A stretch of 64,000 nt of DNA from Kocuria sp. GTDB taxonomy: Bacteria; Actinomycetota; Actinomycetes; Actinomycetales; Micrococcaceae. This document shows, piece after piece, positions 47,539-57,769 of the stretch. How positions within the stretch are numbered: position 1 is the first letter of the stretch; each line of letters starts with the position of its first letter. The stretch lies in NCBI GenBank assembly GCA_030524035.1, contig JAUNHG010000003.1, forward strand, positions 310,001 through 374,000, given 5' to 3'. Position numbers and translations under genes: made by a program. The notes under the pieces were generated by a model. It did no database searches and was not told where the DNA came from. It saw only the letters and a program-made list of their open reading frames with translations.

Positions 47539-47633
47539 GACACAGCTCCCTGGGGTTCGAGAGCATGGTGTGTATCCAATTTCCCCACCCAAAACGTACA
47601 TAGAGCATGACTTCGGTGGAGAGTGGGAAAAGA

Positions 47634-47673
47634 CCAAGGGCCGCCCGCCCTGATTCGGACGAACGGCCCCTGG
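47634..47673 (-). terminator. Terminator after groEL
   Basis: Bases 47634-47643 pair with 47664-47673 (9 of 10) around a 20-base loop, and the minus strand continues with a T-rich stretch (GGTCTTTTCC). It lies 20 bases past the groEL stop. Confidence 0.7.
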
Positions 47674-47692
47674 GATCAGTCATAGGACTTGA

Positions 47693-49441
<1,749 letters not shown>

Positions 49442-49486
49442 TCACTCACCGTCTTGAGTGCACCGGGCAACCGCAGCACAGGCTCC

Positions 49487-49513
49487 CTAGCAGTCCACTC
49501 AACTGAGTGCTAG
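49487..49513. promoter_or_regulatory. CIRCE operator (HrcA site) upstream of groEL
   Basis: CTAGCAGTC (49487-49495), nine-base spacer, GAGTGCTAG (49505-49513). The arms are complementary except at one position and match the CIRCE pattern TTAGCACTC-N9-GAGTGCTAA. The site lies 165 bases before the groEL start. It predicts HrcA repression and induction by heat. Confidence 0.88.
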
Positions 49514-49597
49514 AGCCATTATTGGCACTCGGGCATGATGAGTGCAAACCTTTCAGAGGTTTGCCCCGGCGTGTTCGCCTTCAGCACACGGGCAGCA

Positions 49598-50410
49598 TCA
49601 TTGGACTGCACCGTATGGGTCCGGGACGGGCGGCACATACGGTTCAACAACGGGCTCGCTGACCGGCGCTGAATCCGCGGGCACTTGCTCAGGGGGTTGT
49701 TCCACCGGCGCCTGTTCAGCCGGGACCTGCTCCTCCGATGTTTGCTCAACAGGCCTTTGCGGCGCAGTCGTTTGATTTGTCGCCCCTGCCGGCGTCGGAA
49801 TAGCAGTGGCCTCACCGGCAATATCCGTACCAATCACCACCACAATGGGGTAAGACACCGCATCGTCTTCAACCACCTCGTCAATGCCCAATTCCTCCGC
49901 CAGGGCTTGAGCCTGTTGCTGCTCATCGTCCGCGTAATAAACCACGCTGGTATCAGAGGCCACACCCCAGTTATCTATTGAGGCCACACTCCAACCAGCG
50001 TCAGTGAGCTGCTGGGCTGCGGTACCTGCGGCTCCGTTCACCGATGCTGCGTTGTACACCCCTACTTGCACAGAGCTGTCTGGTTCCGCCACTGCCCCAG
50101 AACCTGCGGCGGTACTGTGAGCGCTCGGGCTGGTGGCAGCACTCACATCGGAAGCCCCATAGTCTGGGTCCACGCCCAACAAGTAGGCAGCCGCACCCAC
50201 GAGAAGCGACACCGCACCCGCTGCAATCAGCAACAGAATCCCTGCGGTCGCCCGGGGAGTGGGGGCGTCCAACGCCCGGTGAGTTCCAGCCCGCCTGCCA
50301 TCTTCGGGAACATCATCAAAGACATCGCGGGGGATCTGGTTCAGCCCTATGGCACCACGAAGGGACGCCGTCGAGGAGTTACGGTGCTCTGACTGGCTGG
50401 TCGATGTCAT
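49598..50410 (-). CDS. LytR C-terminal domain protein (VirR-like)
   Basis: Membrane-anchored envelope protein, 270 residues. A cytoplasmic head (1-55), one helix (about 57-82), and an extracytoplasmic LytR_C domain (about 112-210: VQVGVYNAASVNGAAGTAAQQLTDAGWSVASIDNW ... YYADDEQQQAQALAEELG). The tail (about 212-270) is Pro/Glu/Val-rich. It follows DUF3263, the same order as Rv0430-Rv0431 (VirR) in M. tuberculosis, and groEL follows it as Rv0440 does nearby. VirR-type proteins act in cell-wall integrity. Confidence 0.88.
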   Translation of the reverse strand: MTSTSQSEHRNSSTASLRGAIGLNQIPRDVFDDVPEDGRRAGTHRALDAPTPRATAGILLLIAAGAVSLLVGAAAYLLGVDPDYGASDVSAATSPSAHSTAAGSGAVAEPDSSVQVGVYNAASVNGAAGTAAQQLTDAGWSVASIDNWGVASDTSVVYYADDEQQQAQALAEELGIDEVVEDDAVSYPIVVVIGTDIAGEATAIPTPAGATNQTTAPQRPVEQTSEEQVPAEQAPVEQPPEQVPADSAPVSEPVVEPYVPPVPDPYGAVQ

Positions 50411-50477
50411 AGCCTCATCATTCCACTGGACCCACTATGCCGCTTTCTGTTCGTCGCGACCCACGTCTTGTATGCCG

Positions 50478-50744
50478 TCACATCACCCCGCCGTCACGAT
50501 AATCACGCAGTCGACGCATCAAGGCCGGGTACGCAGCCCACGCAGCAGAAGCATCGATCAAGGCATTCAGCTGCTGATAGTAGCTGGTCACAGAAATCTG
50601 CAGTTCCTGGCGTATTGTCCGTTCTTTAGCCCCTCGGTACTTAAACCGCCGCGATTCCATCTCCAGGATCGCCACATCCATATCGCTCAGCCGAGACTCC
50701 GTGGGTGCGGAAGAGGCAGAAGAAGGTGACTGCGGAGTCGTCAT
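50478..50744 (-). CDS. DUF3263 protein
   Basis: Small actinobacterial protein of 88 residues with the DUF3263 core [46 protein letters not shown], which looks like a helical DNA-binding-type domain. Tail contains [16 protein letters not shown] 50744 is six bases from TAGAGT, a leaderless arrangement. Upstream of the LytR_C gene by 67 bases on the same strand. Confidence 0.9.
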   Translation of the reverse strand: MTTPQSPSSASSAPTESRLSDMDVAILEMESRRFKYRGAKERTIRQELQISVTSYYQQLNALIDASAAWAAYPALMRRLRDYRDGGVM

Positions 50745-50746
50745 AT

Positions 50747-50798
50747 ACCCACTCTACGATCCAGGACGTTCTGGCGGCACATCCACCGTAGAGTGGGT
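50747..50798. promoter_or_regulatory. Mirror-image leaderless promoters for DUF3263 and ung
   Basis: A perfect 12-bp inverted repeat, ACCCACTCTACG (50747-50758) and CGTAGAGTGGGT (50787-50798), spans the 57-base divergent gap. Each arm carries TAGAGT; on the minus strand six bases then separate it from the DUF3263 ATG, on the plus strand seven from the ung ATG. The repeat may also be a shared operator. Confidence 0.6.
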
Positions 50799-50801
50799 GC
50801 C

Positions 50802-51479
50802 ATGACCAAAGCAGAGCTTTCGGAAATTATGGCTTCTGACTGGGCAGAAGCCCTGCGCCCCGTGGAAGGCGTGATCCGTGAACTCGGTGATTTTCTGCGC
50901 GCTGAACACCGCCAAGGATTCCGCACTTACCCACCAGGCTCCGATATTTTCCGCGCGTTTCAGGAGCCCATGACTGCGGTGAAAGTCCTGGTGGTGGGAC
51001 AGGATCCATATCCAACCCCTGGGCATGCTATGGGACTGTCATTCTCTGTACGCCCGGATGTTCGTCCGATACCACGTTCACTACAGAACATCTATACGGA
51101 ACTCCAGGATGATCTCGGCATTCCACCAGCCACTCACGGAGATCTCAGCGCGTGGACCCAACAGGGGGTCATGTTGCTCAACAGGTGTCTCACCGTACGA
51201 GAAGGCGCGCCGGCATCGCATCATGGCAAAGGGTGGGAAACCGTGACCGAATGTGCGATCAAGGCCTTAGCCGCCCGTGGGGGACCGTTAGTTGCTGTAC
51301 TCTGGGGGCGTCCCGCCCGCTCAACAGCGGCTTGGTTAGGGGAAACGCCCCGAGTGGAGTCCGCTCACCCTTCTCCCCTGTCAGCCTCTCGTGGGTTTTT
51401 CGGATCGCGCCCATTTTCCCGCGTTAATCAGCTGCTGGAGAACCAGGGAGCGGCCCCCGTCGATTGGCGTGTGCAGTAG
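50802..51479 (+). CDS. ung: Uracil-DNA glycosylase
   Basis: Family-1 UDG that removes uracil from DNA, 225 residues. Water-activating motif [18 protein letters not shown] (Asp68), [14 protein letters not shown], and the DNA-intercalation motif [13 protein letters not shown] with the catalytic His. ATG 50802 is placed seven bases after TAGAGT; a GTG at 50793 is possible but overlaps the -10. Confidence 0.95.
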   Translation: MTKAELSEIMASDWAEALRPVEGVIRELGDFLRAEHRQGFRTYPPGSDIFRAFQEPMTAVKVLVVGQDPYPTPGHAMGLSFSVRPDVRPIPRSLQNIYTELQDDLGIPPATHGDLSAWTQQGVMLLNRCLTVREGAPASHHGKGWETVTECAIKALAARGGPLVAVLWGRPARSTAAWLGETPRVESAHPSPLSASRGFFGSRPFSRVNQLLENQGAAPVDWRVQ

Positions 51480-51496
51480 ATGCGGCATTCGGCCCA

Positions 51497-53428
51497 TCAC
51501 CGACGCCGGTTCCGCCCAGTGCCCAAGCTGTACTGCTGATGGTCAAAGGGACGCATCAGGTATTGCCCCAGCACCAAACCCGCAGCCATGGTCACGATTG
51601 TGGTCATAGCGGTCACCAATGACACAACACCATCGCCAGTGGTTTGCCCCTGAATAAACACGGCATACATCCCTCGGAAGATTGACAACCCCGGCAACAG
51701 GAATGTCATCGCCGGGACAGCAATCACCAAAGACGGTATCCGCATACGTCCTGCGACCAGTGCGGCAACGCAACCCACCGCTACAGCACCGGCGACTGCC
51801 TGCAATCGCACATCCACACCGAGGTATCCCACCCCGTGGTAAAAAACCAAACCACAGAACGCAGCGCATAGAACGGGTACAAGAAAGCGGGCAGAGGCCT
51901 GCAGCGTGACGGCAATGAACACGGCCGCTATGGTCATGAACACTGTGTTCATCACCACTCCGGGAGGTTCAAAATGGCTCTGCGCTGGGTCCACGGCGGT
52001 GATTTCGAATAAACCAGCCACCACGATGCCCGCATAAATTCCTGCCACGATCCCCGCGAAAGCCATTCCGGTGGACACAATGCGCCCAGCGGCTGTCACG
52101 GGGAACCCACTGATGGCGTCGTGCATAGTGGACATAAACCGCGTGGTGGGCATGAGCATAATCAGTCCAGCCGCGATGACCCGCGGCGGAGATATCTCCA
52201 GATCCGTTTGCGAAAACATCATGGCCAATCCGGTTAGAACAAACCCGGAAACCGTCATGGTGAAAAACTCTGGGTATCTGCGCCTTCCCATCCACTGGCC
52301 AATCCGGGACACAATCAACGCAGACAGCCCAGAGATTCCCGCACCTACCACTCCCCCACCGATTCCCAGGGTGATACTGAATGCCGCAGCAATCATGGCT
52401 GCAGTGACCACCCAGTTTGGGAAAGTTTTGGGTCGGGAGTTGATGGCTTCTAGCCTGGCACTGGCTTCGGCTCGGGGCATGTCCCCTTCAATGATTTCAG
52501 CCACTAGGTGGTGTGTATCCGCCAGCCCCGCGTAATTGTCTGTCCAGGAGCGCACCACACGCATCACCGTGTGGCTGGTCATATTGTTGTCTTTAAAAAC
52601 GTCTTCGCGAGTCATAGTGGCGGTGGCTGCGGTATCCGGCACGTAGTTGATCATCACCGCCTGGTTGGTGATGTCTACCTCCAGGTTTTCCACCCCATAC
52701 GTGGCGCAGACTGCCACAATCGCATTTTCCACTTCCAATGCGTCTGCCCCGTAGTGGAACATTGTTTCCGCTAGCCGAAGGGCAAAGTTCAGGGTTCGTC
52801 GGGCTTCTTTTTCATCGGCGCCGGTGTGGCGGCGCAAATGAGCAAACGGGCTGACAGCCAAACGATCCACCAGTCCCATGGGGGCGGTCATGCCGGTGTC
52901 ACGTTTCAACAATGAATGCAGCACCCGCCTGGACCGTGGCTGGGTAGCCGTGGATTCCGACGACGGATAAGCGGCTGGCAGAATCGCTGTTGTCGGCCCC
53001 GTCACAGCGGGTGCCGCGTCGAGCATGGTGGTATCTGGCCGCACCACAGCGGCAGTCTCTGCGGTCTGTCCCTTTCGGCCTCCGGTACTCCCGGGAGGCT
53101 CACCCAGTAACGCGTGTCGCTTCTTCCAGTCCTGTGCAACATCCTCGGGGGTCAGGACCGGGATGGGGGCAACAGCAGCCGTGAGTACCTCTGTTTTTGC
53201 GCCCGCTTCACGTGCCCGTGCGCGCTCAGCCTGTGCTTCAGTGGCTGCCGCGCGTACAAAAATACCGCCGGTATACCTGTGATCCAGATTGAGGTGGGTG
53301 TCCGGTCCAAAAGGCTCGGAATCTGACTGAGAATCAACCCACCCTGACACCGGATACCCGCCGCCATCCAGTGTCAGGGACAGCCGACCGATATCGGCGG
53401 ATAACGGCTCAGTAGAACGGTCCGTCAT
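51497..53428 (-). CDS. ThrE-type threonine/serine exporter with long N-terminal extension
   Basis: Membrane protein of 643 residues. The first about 200 residues are polar and low complexity, ending near a Pro/Ala-rich segment. The rest holds the two ThrE modules: a cytoplasmic-type segment (RLAETMFHYGADALEVENAIVAVCATYGVENLEVDITNQAVMINY) and about ten helices with family segments such as ITLGIGGGVVGAGISGLSALIVSR and ISGFPVTAAGRIVSTGMAFAG. The ATG at 53428 overlaps the FemAB stop by 20 bases; GTG 53464 would give 12 more residues. Substrate may be threonine or serine, as in Corynebacterium ThrE. Confidence 0.86.
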   Translation of the reverse strand: MTDRSTEPLSADIGRLSLTLDGGGYPVSGWVDSQSDSEPFGPDTHLNLDHRYTGGIFVRAAATEAQAERARAREAGAKTEVLTAAVAPIPVLTPEDVAQDWKKRHALLGEPPGSTGGRKGQTAETAAVVRPDTTMLDAAPAVTGPTTAILPAAYPSSESTATQPRSRRVLHSLLKRDTGMTAPMGLVDRLAVSPFAHLRRHTGADEKEARRTLNFALRLAETMFHYGADALEVENAIVAVCATYGVENLEVDITNQAVMINYVPDTAATATMTREDVFKDNNMTSHTVMRVVRSWTDNYAGLADTHHLVAEIIEGDMPRAEASARLEAINSRPKTFPNWVVTAAMIAAAFSITLGIGGGVVGAGISGLSALIVSRIGQWMGRRRYPEFFTMTVSGFVLTGLAMMFSQTDLEISPPRVIAAGLIMLMPTTRFMSTMHDAISGFPVTAAGRIVSTGMAFAGIVAGIYAGIVVAGLFEITAVDPAQSHFEPPGVVMNTVFMTIAAVFIAVTLQASARFLVPVLCAAFCGLVFYHGVGYLGVDVRLQAVAGAVAVGCVAALVAGRMRIPSLVIAVPAMTFLLPGLSIFRGMYAVFIQGQTTGDGVVSLVTAMTTIVTMAAGLVLGQYLMRPFDHQQYSLGTGRNRRR

Positions 53429-54494
53429 GGAAACGAACCCATAATTGACGTGCGACTTTTTCACCTATCCGGTTCCACACGGCCACTTTGGTGGGGTGGA
53501 TTTCTTGGTCCCATACGCCTACGTAGTCGACAACTTCGCCTTTTGTGAAAGACGTTTTGAACATCCCCATGCCGTGAAACTGATGATCTTCGTTCTTAAG
53601 CTGGTCAGAAGGGGGTGTGCCACAGAGGTCGTAGTCCTTGATGGCGTGTTCGGCCATTAAGTCGTTCATAGCGGTCCACTGCACCAAATGCGCATCCCCA
53701 CGCTGTTTACGGCGCGGTTTGGATCCGCCGTCCTTGTACGTGGCATGAGGGCCGTAGTTAACCACAAAAGCTCCTACGGAAGGCTCGCCGTCCTCGTAGG
53801 CAAAGTACAACCGCCCTTGCCCGTTATTCGCAAAGTTGCTCCAGAACCGGCTGTAATACGAAAAGGGACGCAGCGTGACGTTAAGTTGCCCCTGACGTGC
53901 AGTCTGCATCAGGGAATACATGGCCCGCATGTTCTGCTCATTGACCTCCACCCTCTCCACTCGGGCTTCTTCACGGATCGCGCGCCGCAGCTTATTGCGT
54001 CCGTTAGATTGCATGCCTTTCATAATGTCTTCCGGGTCGCGCTCGGTGTTCACGACGGCGGTGTGATCATTAGGTTGAATGATCAGAGACTGCATGAGGC
54101 CAGCATTATTCATAGCCTCACGAGCCTGTTGTGAATCTGGGATCACGGGCTCCATCTTGACCAGGAATACGTCTTGGGCCTGGGTTTGCACAAATCTGCG
54201 GGTGGCATCGGAAAACCCCGCAATATCTTCCACGGTTTCGACGGCTGGGCCTTTGACCATGTACCACAAACGGCCAAGCACCGGAAAAGTCTTTTCCAAC
54301 ACCAAGGTGTAGATGGCCTGGGAACCATCGTGAGGTTCATGGACTAGATAGACGGGTTTCCACCCATATTCCTTTTTAACGTCCGCGAAAGAAGCAGACT
54401 GAAGCATGTCCCCACCATGCGGGTTGGCAATCACGTGGTCGTCCCACTGGGCTACTTCCGTGGTTGTGGCATAACGCGCTGCAAACTCTCTCAA
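53409..54494 (-). CDS. FemAB-family aminoacyltransferase (first copy)
   Basis: Peptidoglycan interpeptide-bridge-type transferase using aminoacyl-tRNA, 361 residues with a GNAT-like double fold. Recognisable segments: WDDHVIANPHGGDMLQS, LWYMVKGPAVETVEDI, FLVKMEPVI, SNGRNKLRRAIREEARVER, HLVQWTAMNDLMAEHAIKDYDLCGTPP and MFKTSFTKGEVVDYVG. Last of two tandem FemAB genes; it overlaps the ThrE-type gene. Amino acid specificity cannot be read. Confidence 0.86.
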   Translation of the reverse strand: MREFAARYATTTEVAQWDDHVIANPHGGDMLQSASFADVKKEYGWKPVYLVHEPHDGSQAIYTLVLEKTFPVLGRLWYMVKGPAVETVEDIAGFSDATRRFVQTQAQDVFLVKMEPVIPDSQQAREAMNNAGLMQSLIIQPNDHTAVVNTERDPEDIMKGMQSNGRNKLRRAIREEARVERVEVNEQNMRAMYSLMQTARQGQLNVTLRPFSYYSRFWSNFANNGQGRLYFAYEDGEPSVGAFVVNYGPHATYKDGGSKPRRKQRGDAHLVQWTAMNDLMAEHAIKDYDLCGTPPSDQLKNEDHQFHGMGMFKTSFTKGEVVDYVGVWDQEIHPTKVAVWNRIGEKVARQLWVRFHDGPFY

Positions 54495-54569
54495 CTATTT
54501 CTCCCCCGTGATGTCAAAGACTCAGAATCGTACGGCCGTAACGACCTTGTGTAGGTTTCGGCAGTAGTA

Positions 54570-55763
54570 CTAGTACCAATTTTCGCCGGTTCTCTTCAGA
54601 TGTACGCGCAATAAGGCACCTTCGCCGCCTGCCGTCCATGCACGGTATTTGATGGTGTTCAGCGGTAAGTCCCAACATCCCACAAAATCTGTGACGTGGT
54701 CGTTGAAACCCGTTTTGAACTGTCCCACTCCGTACAAGGAGTGTTCGGTGTCTTTGATTTTGTCTGATGGTGGGCAGGCACAGAGGTCATATTCGGTGGC
54801 TCCGTGCTCTTGAAGCCACCGAATACTCTCCACCACGGAAAGGGCAGGAACCCCACGGACAGGCTGCCGGCGCAAGGATGCGGCATCCTTGCGCGATCCT
54901 TTATTCCCCAAAAGCATCACGAAGTCACAGCACACCACCTTCAACGGGGTACCACCGGAAGTTTCGACCGCCGCAGGGTCTGGAACGTAACCGAACACAA
55001 AACACCCCTGCCCTGCCTGGGCGTGGCGTTTCCACATCGAGGTGTAGTACTCACGGTTACGCATACTGAAACGCCCCTGTGCGGTTTCAGCGAACAAGTC
55101 CAGGAAGATCTCGCAGTTCTCGTCTGTCACAGGAACCACCTTGGCCACGGCTCCGTCTTTACGCGCTTTACGGATGTTGTAGCGGGTTCCCCGGCTAAAG
55201 CTAGCCTCAATGCTCTCTAGGCCATGCGCGATATCCACAATGATCGTGGAGCCATTGGGCTGTACGTTCCACGTCTTCTGCAAACCTGCGTGGGATAAGG
55301 TGACACGGTTAGCCACGGTATCCAGCAACTCGGGCTCTACTTTCAGCAAAAAAGCGCCTTGGTCACGGGCCAATCGACCGAGTGCGTGAACGACCTCCAC
55401 AGTCTGCACCGCAGTCACCGTGCCCGGGCCTTTGGGCACGTACCACACGGCGCCCAACCCCGGCACCTGACGCACCAGCACAGTCACAGCTACGTCACGA
55501 CGACCGCTATTAACGTCACCGGGTAGCCCCACAAGGACATATTGTGGCCGCCACCCAAATGCGCCTTTGTGTTCAGCGAACGCAGGTCCTTGGAAAACAT
55601 TGCCACCGTCCGGATTACTGGTAAGGCGCTGCACCCATTCCTGCGCTGAAGCTTCCACCACACGAGCATGCCCCGTGTTCTCAGTGGAGGCATACTGCGT
55701 GGCATCGGATGGGAAGCGACTGGTCATTCCCGGCAGAACGCGTGGGATCTTGGGCAGAGGCAT
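54570..55763 (-). CDS. FemAB-family aminoacyltransferase (second copy)
   Basis: 397 residues, same family as the following gene: SNPDGGNVFQGPAFAEHKGAFGW, AVWYVPKGPGTVTAVQTVEVV, FLLKVEPELL, FSRGTRYNIRKARKDGAVAKV, ESIRWLQEHGATEYDLCACPP, and GQFKTGFNDHVTDFVGCWDLPL. It is more divergent and longer in the middle (a charged loop near RKDAASLRRQPVRG). ATG 55763 has AAGGTGA eight bases upstream; ATG 55727 is the alternative. It lies 75 bases before the first copy. Confidence 0.84.
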   Translation of the reverse strand: MPLPKIPRVLPGMTSRFPSDATQYASTENTGHARVVEASAQEWVQRLTSNPDGGNVFQGPAFAEHKGAFGWRPQYVLVGLPGDVNSGRRDVAVTVLVRQVPGLGAVWYVPKGPGTVTAVQTVEVVHALGRLARDQGAFLLKVEPELLDTVANRVTLSHAGLQKTWNVQPNGSTIIVDIAHGLESIEASFSRGTRYNIRKARKDGAVAKVVPVTDENCEIFLDLFAETAQGRFSMRNREYYTSMWKRHAQAGQGCFVFGYVPDPAAVETSGGTPLKVVCCDFVMLLGNKGSRKDAASLRRQPVRGVPALSVVESIRWLQEHGATEYDLCACPPSDKIKDTEHSLYGVGQFKTGFNDHVTDFVGCWDLPLNTIKYRAWTAGGEGALLRVHLKRTGENWY

Positions 55764-55845
55764 CAGAGCAATCACCTTGATCGGAGGGCAGCTTTTCAAC
55801 CCCGTAACGGTACCGGTTCCAGAAGGCCCTTGCACGCCCAGCACG

Positions 55846-55870
55846 TCTGGAGTGCGGCTCGCACTCCAGA
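55846..55870 (-). terminator. Hairpin after the DeoR gene
   Basis: Perfect 10-bp inverted repeat (55846-55855 with 55861-55870, loop 5) just past the DeoR stop at 55874. No T-run, so it may only attenuate transcription into the FemAB genes. Confidence 0.5.
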
Positions 55871-55873
55871 GAA

Positions 55874-56662
55874 TTAGACCACCACTACCTCCACTCCGTT
55901 AGCTGATAAGGCATCAGCTAACGGACCTTGCGGGTGAGCATCGGTGATCATTACGTCTACCTGGCTGAAAGCAGCAAATCTGGCCAGATTTTCATGGTCG
56001 TGCTTTTCCGCGTCACATAACACCACCACGGTGCGTGCCGAGTTCACGATTGCGGTTTTGACGGCGGCCTCTGGAAGGGCTGGAGTGGAGAATCCAAAAC
56101 CAGCTGCCACACCGTTACACCCCAAGAACGCGATATCTGCCCGGTACCGGGAATACTGTTCAGCAGTTAGTGCCCCAGAAGCTGCCCAGGTCAAGGTTCT
56201 TACCCGCCCGCCCACAAGTTCCACCGAAATTTCTGGCTGATCTGCTAATCGACCCGCCACATGTAGCGCGTGAGTCATAACCAACAAAGAGTCCTCACCA
56301 CAGCCAGCTCTACTCGTGGCCAGAGCATCAGCTACGGTCTCCACGGTGGACCCGGCGTCAAGCACCACACTCGTGGCTTCCGATTTTTCAAGCAACTGAA
56401 CCGCAGCGGCGGCGATACGCCGTTTGGCCGGAGTTTTCAGGGGTTCTCGGCTGCTAAGCGACTGTTCCATGGAGGAGGCACGATCAAGAGAAACTGCACC
56501 TCCGTACACGCGGCGCAGTACCCCTACTGACTCAAGTGCCGCCAGATCACGGCGGATGGTCTCCATCGTGACAGCAAATCGCCTTGCCAAGTCCGCGCCG
56601 CTGACACGACGGGTCGTCGAAACCAGTCGGGCAATCTCGTCTTGGCGTTCCTCAGCAAACAT
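55874..56662 (-). CDS. DeoR-family transcriptional regulator
   Basis: Sugar-phosphate-responsive repressor, 262 residues. N-terminal helix-turn-helix MFAEERQDEIARLVSTTRRVSGADLARRFAVTMETIRRDLAALESVGVLRRVYGGAV, then the DeoR effector domain with VVLDAGSTVETVADAL, VELVGGRVR, and ADIAFLGCNGVAAGFGFSTP. ATG 56662 gives the family N-terminus; 11 codons of open frame precede it. The 232-base gap to the plus-strand neighbour (56663-56894) should contain its promoter. Target not evident; FemAB genes follow directly but are an unusual target. Confidence 0.92.
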   Translation of the reverse strand: MFAEERQDEIARLVSTTRRVSGADLARRFAVTMETIRRDLAALESVGVLRRVYGGAVSLDRASSMEQSLSSREPLKTPAKRRIAAAAVQLLEKSEATSVVLDAGSTVETVADALATSRAGCGEDSLLVMTHALHVAGRLADQPEISVELVGGRVRTLTWAASGALTAEQYSRYRADIAFLGCNGVAAGFGFSTPALPEAAVKTAIVNSARTVVVLCDAEKHDHENLARFAAFSQVDVMITDAHPQGPLADALSANGVEVVVV

Positions 56663-56894
56663 CGAGCCCCGTTCCTGTCCTTCCATACCCATCATTGTCC
56701 ATGTGTACGCAGGAATGGGCTGTCTCCTGCCACTGATGGCCCTTCAAAACATTTTCGGGGTTGTTGTGCTTTCACCTCGTCCATCAATACACCGACCGCT
56801 CGATGGCTAGGGAACAGTTACGTAGCCGATTCGCCCCGGGCACAATGTAAGTTCGCCATAACCGTTGTGAATTCGTTGAAGGGAAGGAGCGATC

Positions 56895-57497
56895 ATGACT
56901 AATTTCGCCCTCGTTGAACGCCGCCACCTGGCAGCCCTATTGCGCCGTGTGGGCCCAGATGCACCCACCCAGTGCGAAGGCTGGAATACCCGCGATCTTG
57001 CTGTGCACTTGGTGGAGCGTGACTCTCGTCCTGACATTGCGGTGGGTAAGGCAGCACCCAAGCTGCCGGTACTCGGCAAACGGGCTCATGCTGGAGACGC
57101 CGCACTGCACAGCATGCCGTGGAGTGATCTGGTGTCCAAAGTCGAAAAACCCTCACTGTTCTCCCCCGCCCGGTTCGGCCCGATGGATAAGCGACTCAAC
57201 ACCGTCGAATTTTTTGTACACCACGAAGACGTCCGGCGCGCCCAGGACACATGGCACCGGCGTCAATTACTGCACGACCAAGAAAAAGATCTTTGGGCAA
57301 CGTTACAGCTGATGGCTAAGTACCTACTGCGGGGCGAACAGGACTCTGTTCTGTTGGTGGCTTCCGGCCATGGCTCAATTCGGGCCGGTAAAGGAAAAAC
57401 TCACAGTGTTCGCTTGGTCCGTGGCTATCCTTCAGAGCTGTTGCTGTGGACCTACGGACGCCGGGAATCCGCTGATGTGAGTATCACCGAAGAATAA
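56895..57497 (+). CDS. TIGR03085-family metal-binding protein (mycothiol-dependent isomerase fold)
   Basis: 200 residues of the DinB-like fold shared with mycothiol-dependent maleylpyruvate isomerase. LVERRHLAALLRRVGPDAPTQCEGWNTRDLAVHLVERDSRPDIA is the typical N-terminal landmark, and LNTVEFFVHHEDVRRAQ supplies the conserved His pair thought to bind metal. The Shine-Dalgarno GAAGGGAAGGAG is followed by ATG 56895. Substrate unknown. Confidence 0.86.
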   Translation: MTNFALVERRHLAALLRRVGPDAPTQCEGWNTRDLAVHLVERDSRPDIAVGKAAPKLPVLGKRAHAGDAALHSMPWSDLVSKVEKPSLFSPARFGPMDKRLNTVEFFVHHEDVRRAQDTWHRRQLLHDQEKDLWATLQLMAKYLLRGEQDSVLLVASGHGSIRAGKGKTHSVRLVRGYPSELLLWTYGRRESADVSITEE

Positions 57498-57548
57498 CCC
57501 CGCACGGGGGAGGCAAGGAGTTGCTGCTACGCGTGGAGGCATCATAAG

Positions 57549-57621
57549 AGCCCCCTGTCGGACTCGAACCGACGACCTACGCTTTACAAGAGCGTCGCTC
57601 TACCAACTGAGCTAAGGAGGC
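57549..57621 (-). tRNA. tRNA-Thr (anticodon TGT)
   Basis: Cloverleaf on the minus strand: acceptor GCCTCCT/AGGGGGC with one G.U pair, D-arm GCTC...GAGC, anticodon arm ACGCT-CTTGTAA-AGCGT (anticodon TGT), T-arm with TTCGAGT loop. Discriminator T at 57549, CCA not encoded. Confidence 0.95.
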
Positions 57622-57708
57622 GTGTTCCATCACGGAACCCGCCCATCATAGCGGTTGCTTGGCCTGGCTTCACATCCGCAGCTCCCACTGCCCCAATAGT
57701 CATCAGAT

Positions 57709-57754
57709 ACGTGTAACGCCCCGCAGCCTCAACCGGCGACGGGGCGTTACACGT
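57709..57754 (-). terminator. Hairpin after the DsbA-like gene
   Basis: Perfect 15-bp inverted repeat (57709-57723 with 57740-57754, 16-base loop) 15 bases beyond the stop of the DsbA-like gene. No strong T-run is present. Confidence 0.7.
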
Positions 57755-57769
57755 AGGCACTAGAACAGA

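Noticed and set aside
49505-49530. Second repeat GAGTGC ... GCACTC overlapping CIRCE
   Set aside because: The arms point outward and spacing is 14 bases, not the CIRCE pattern; it is probably chance or a by-product of the true site.
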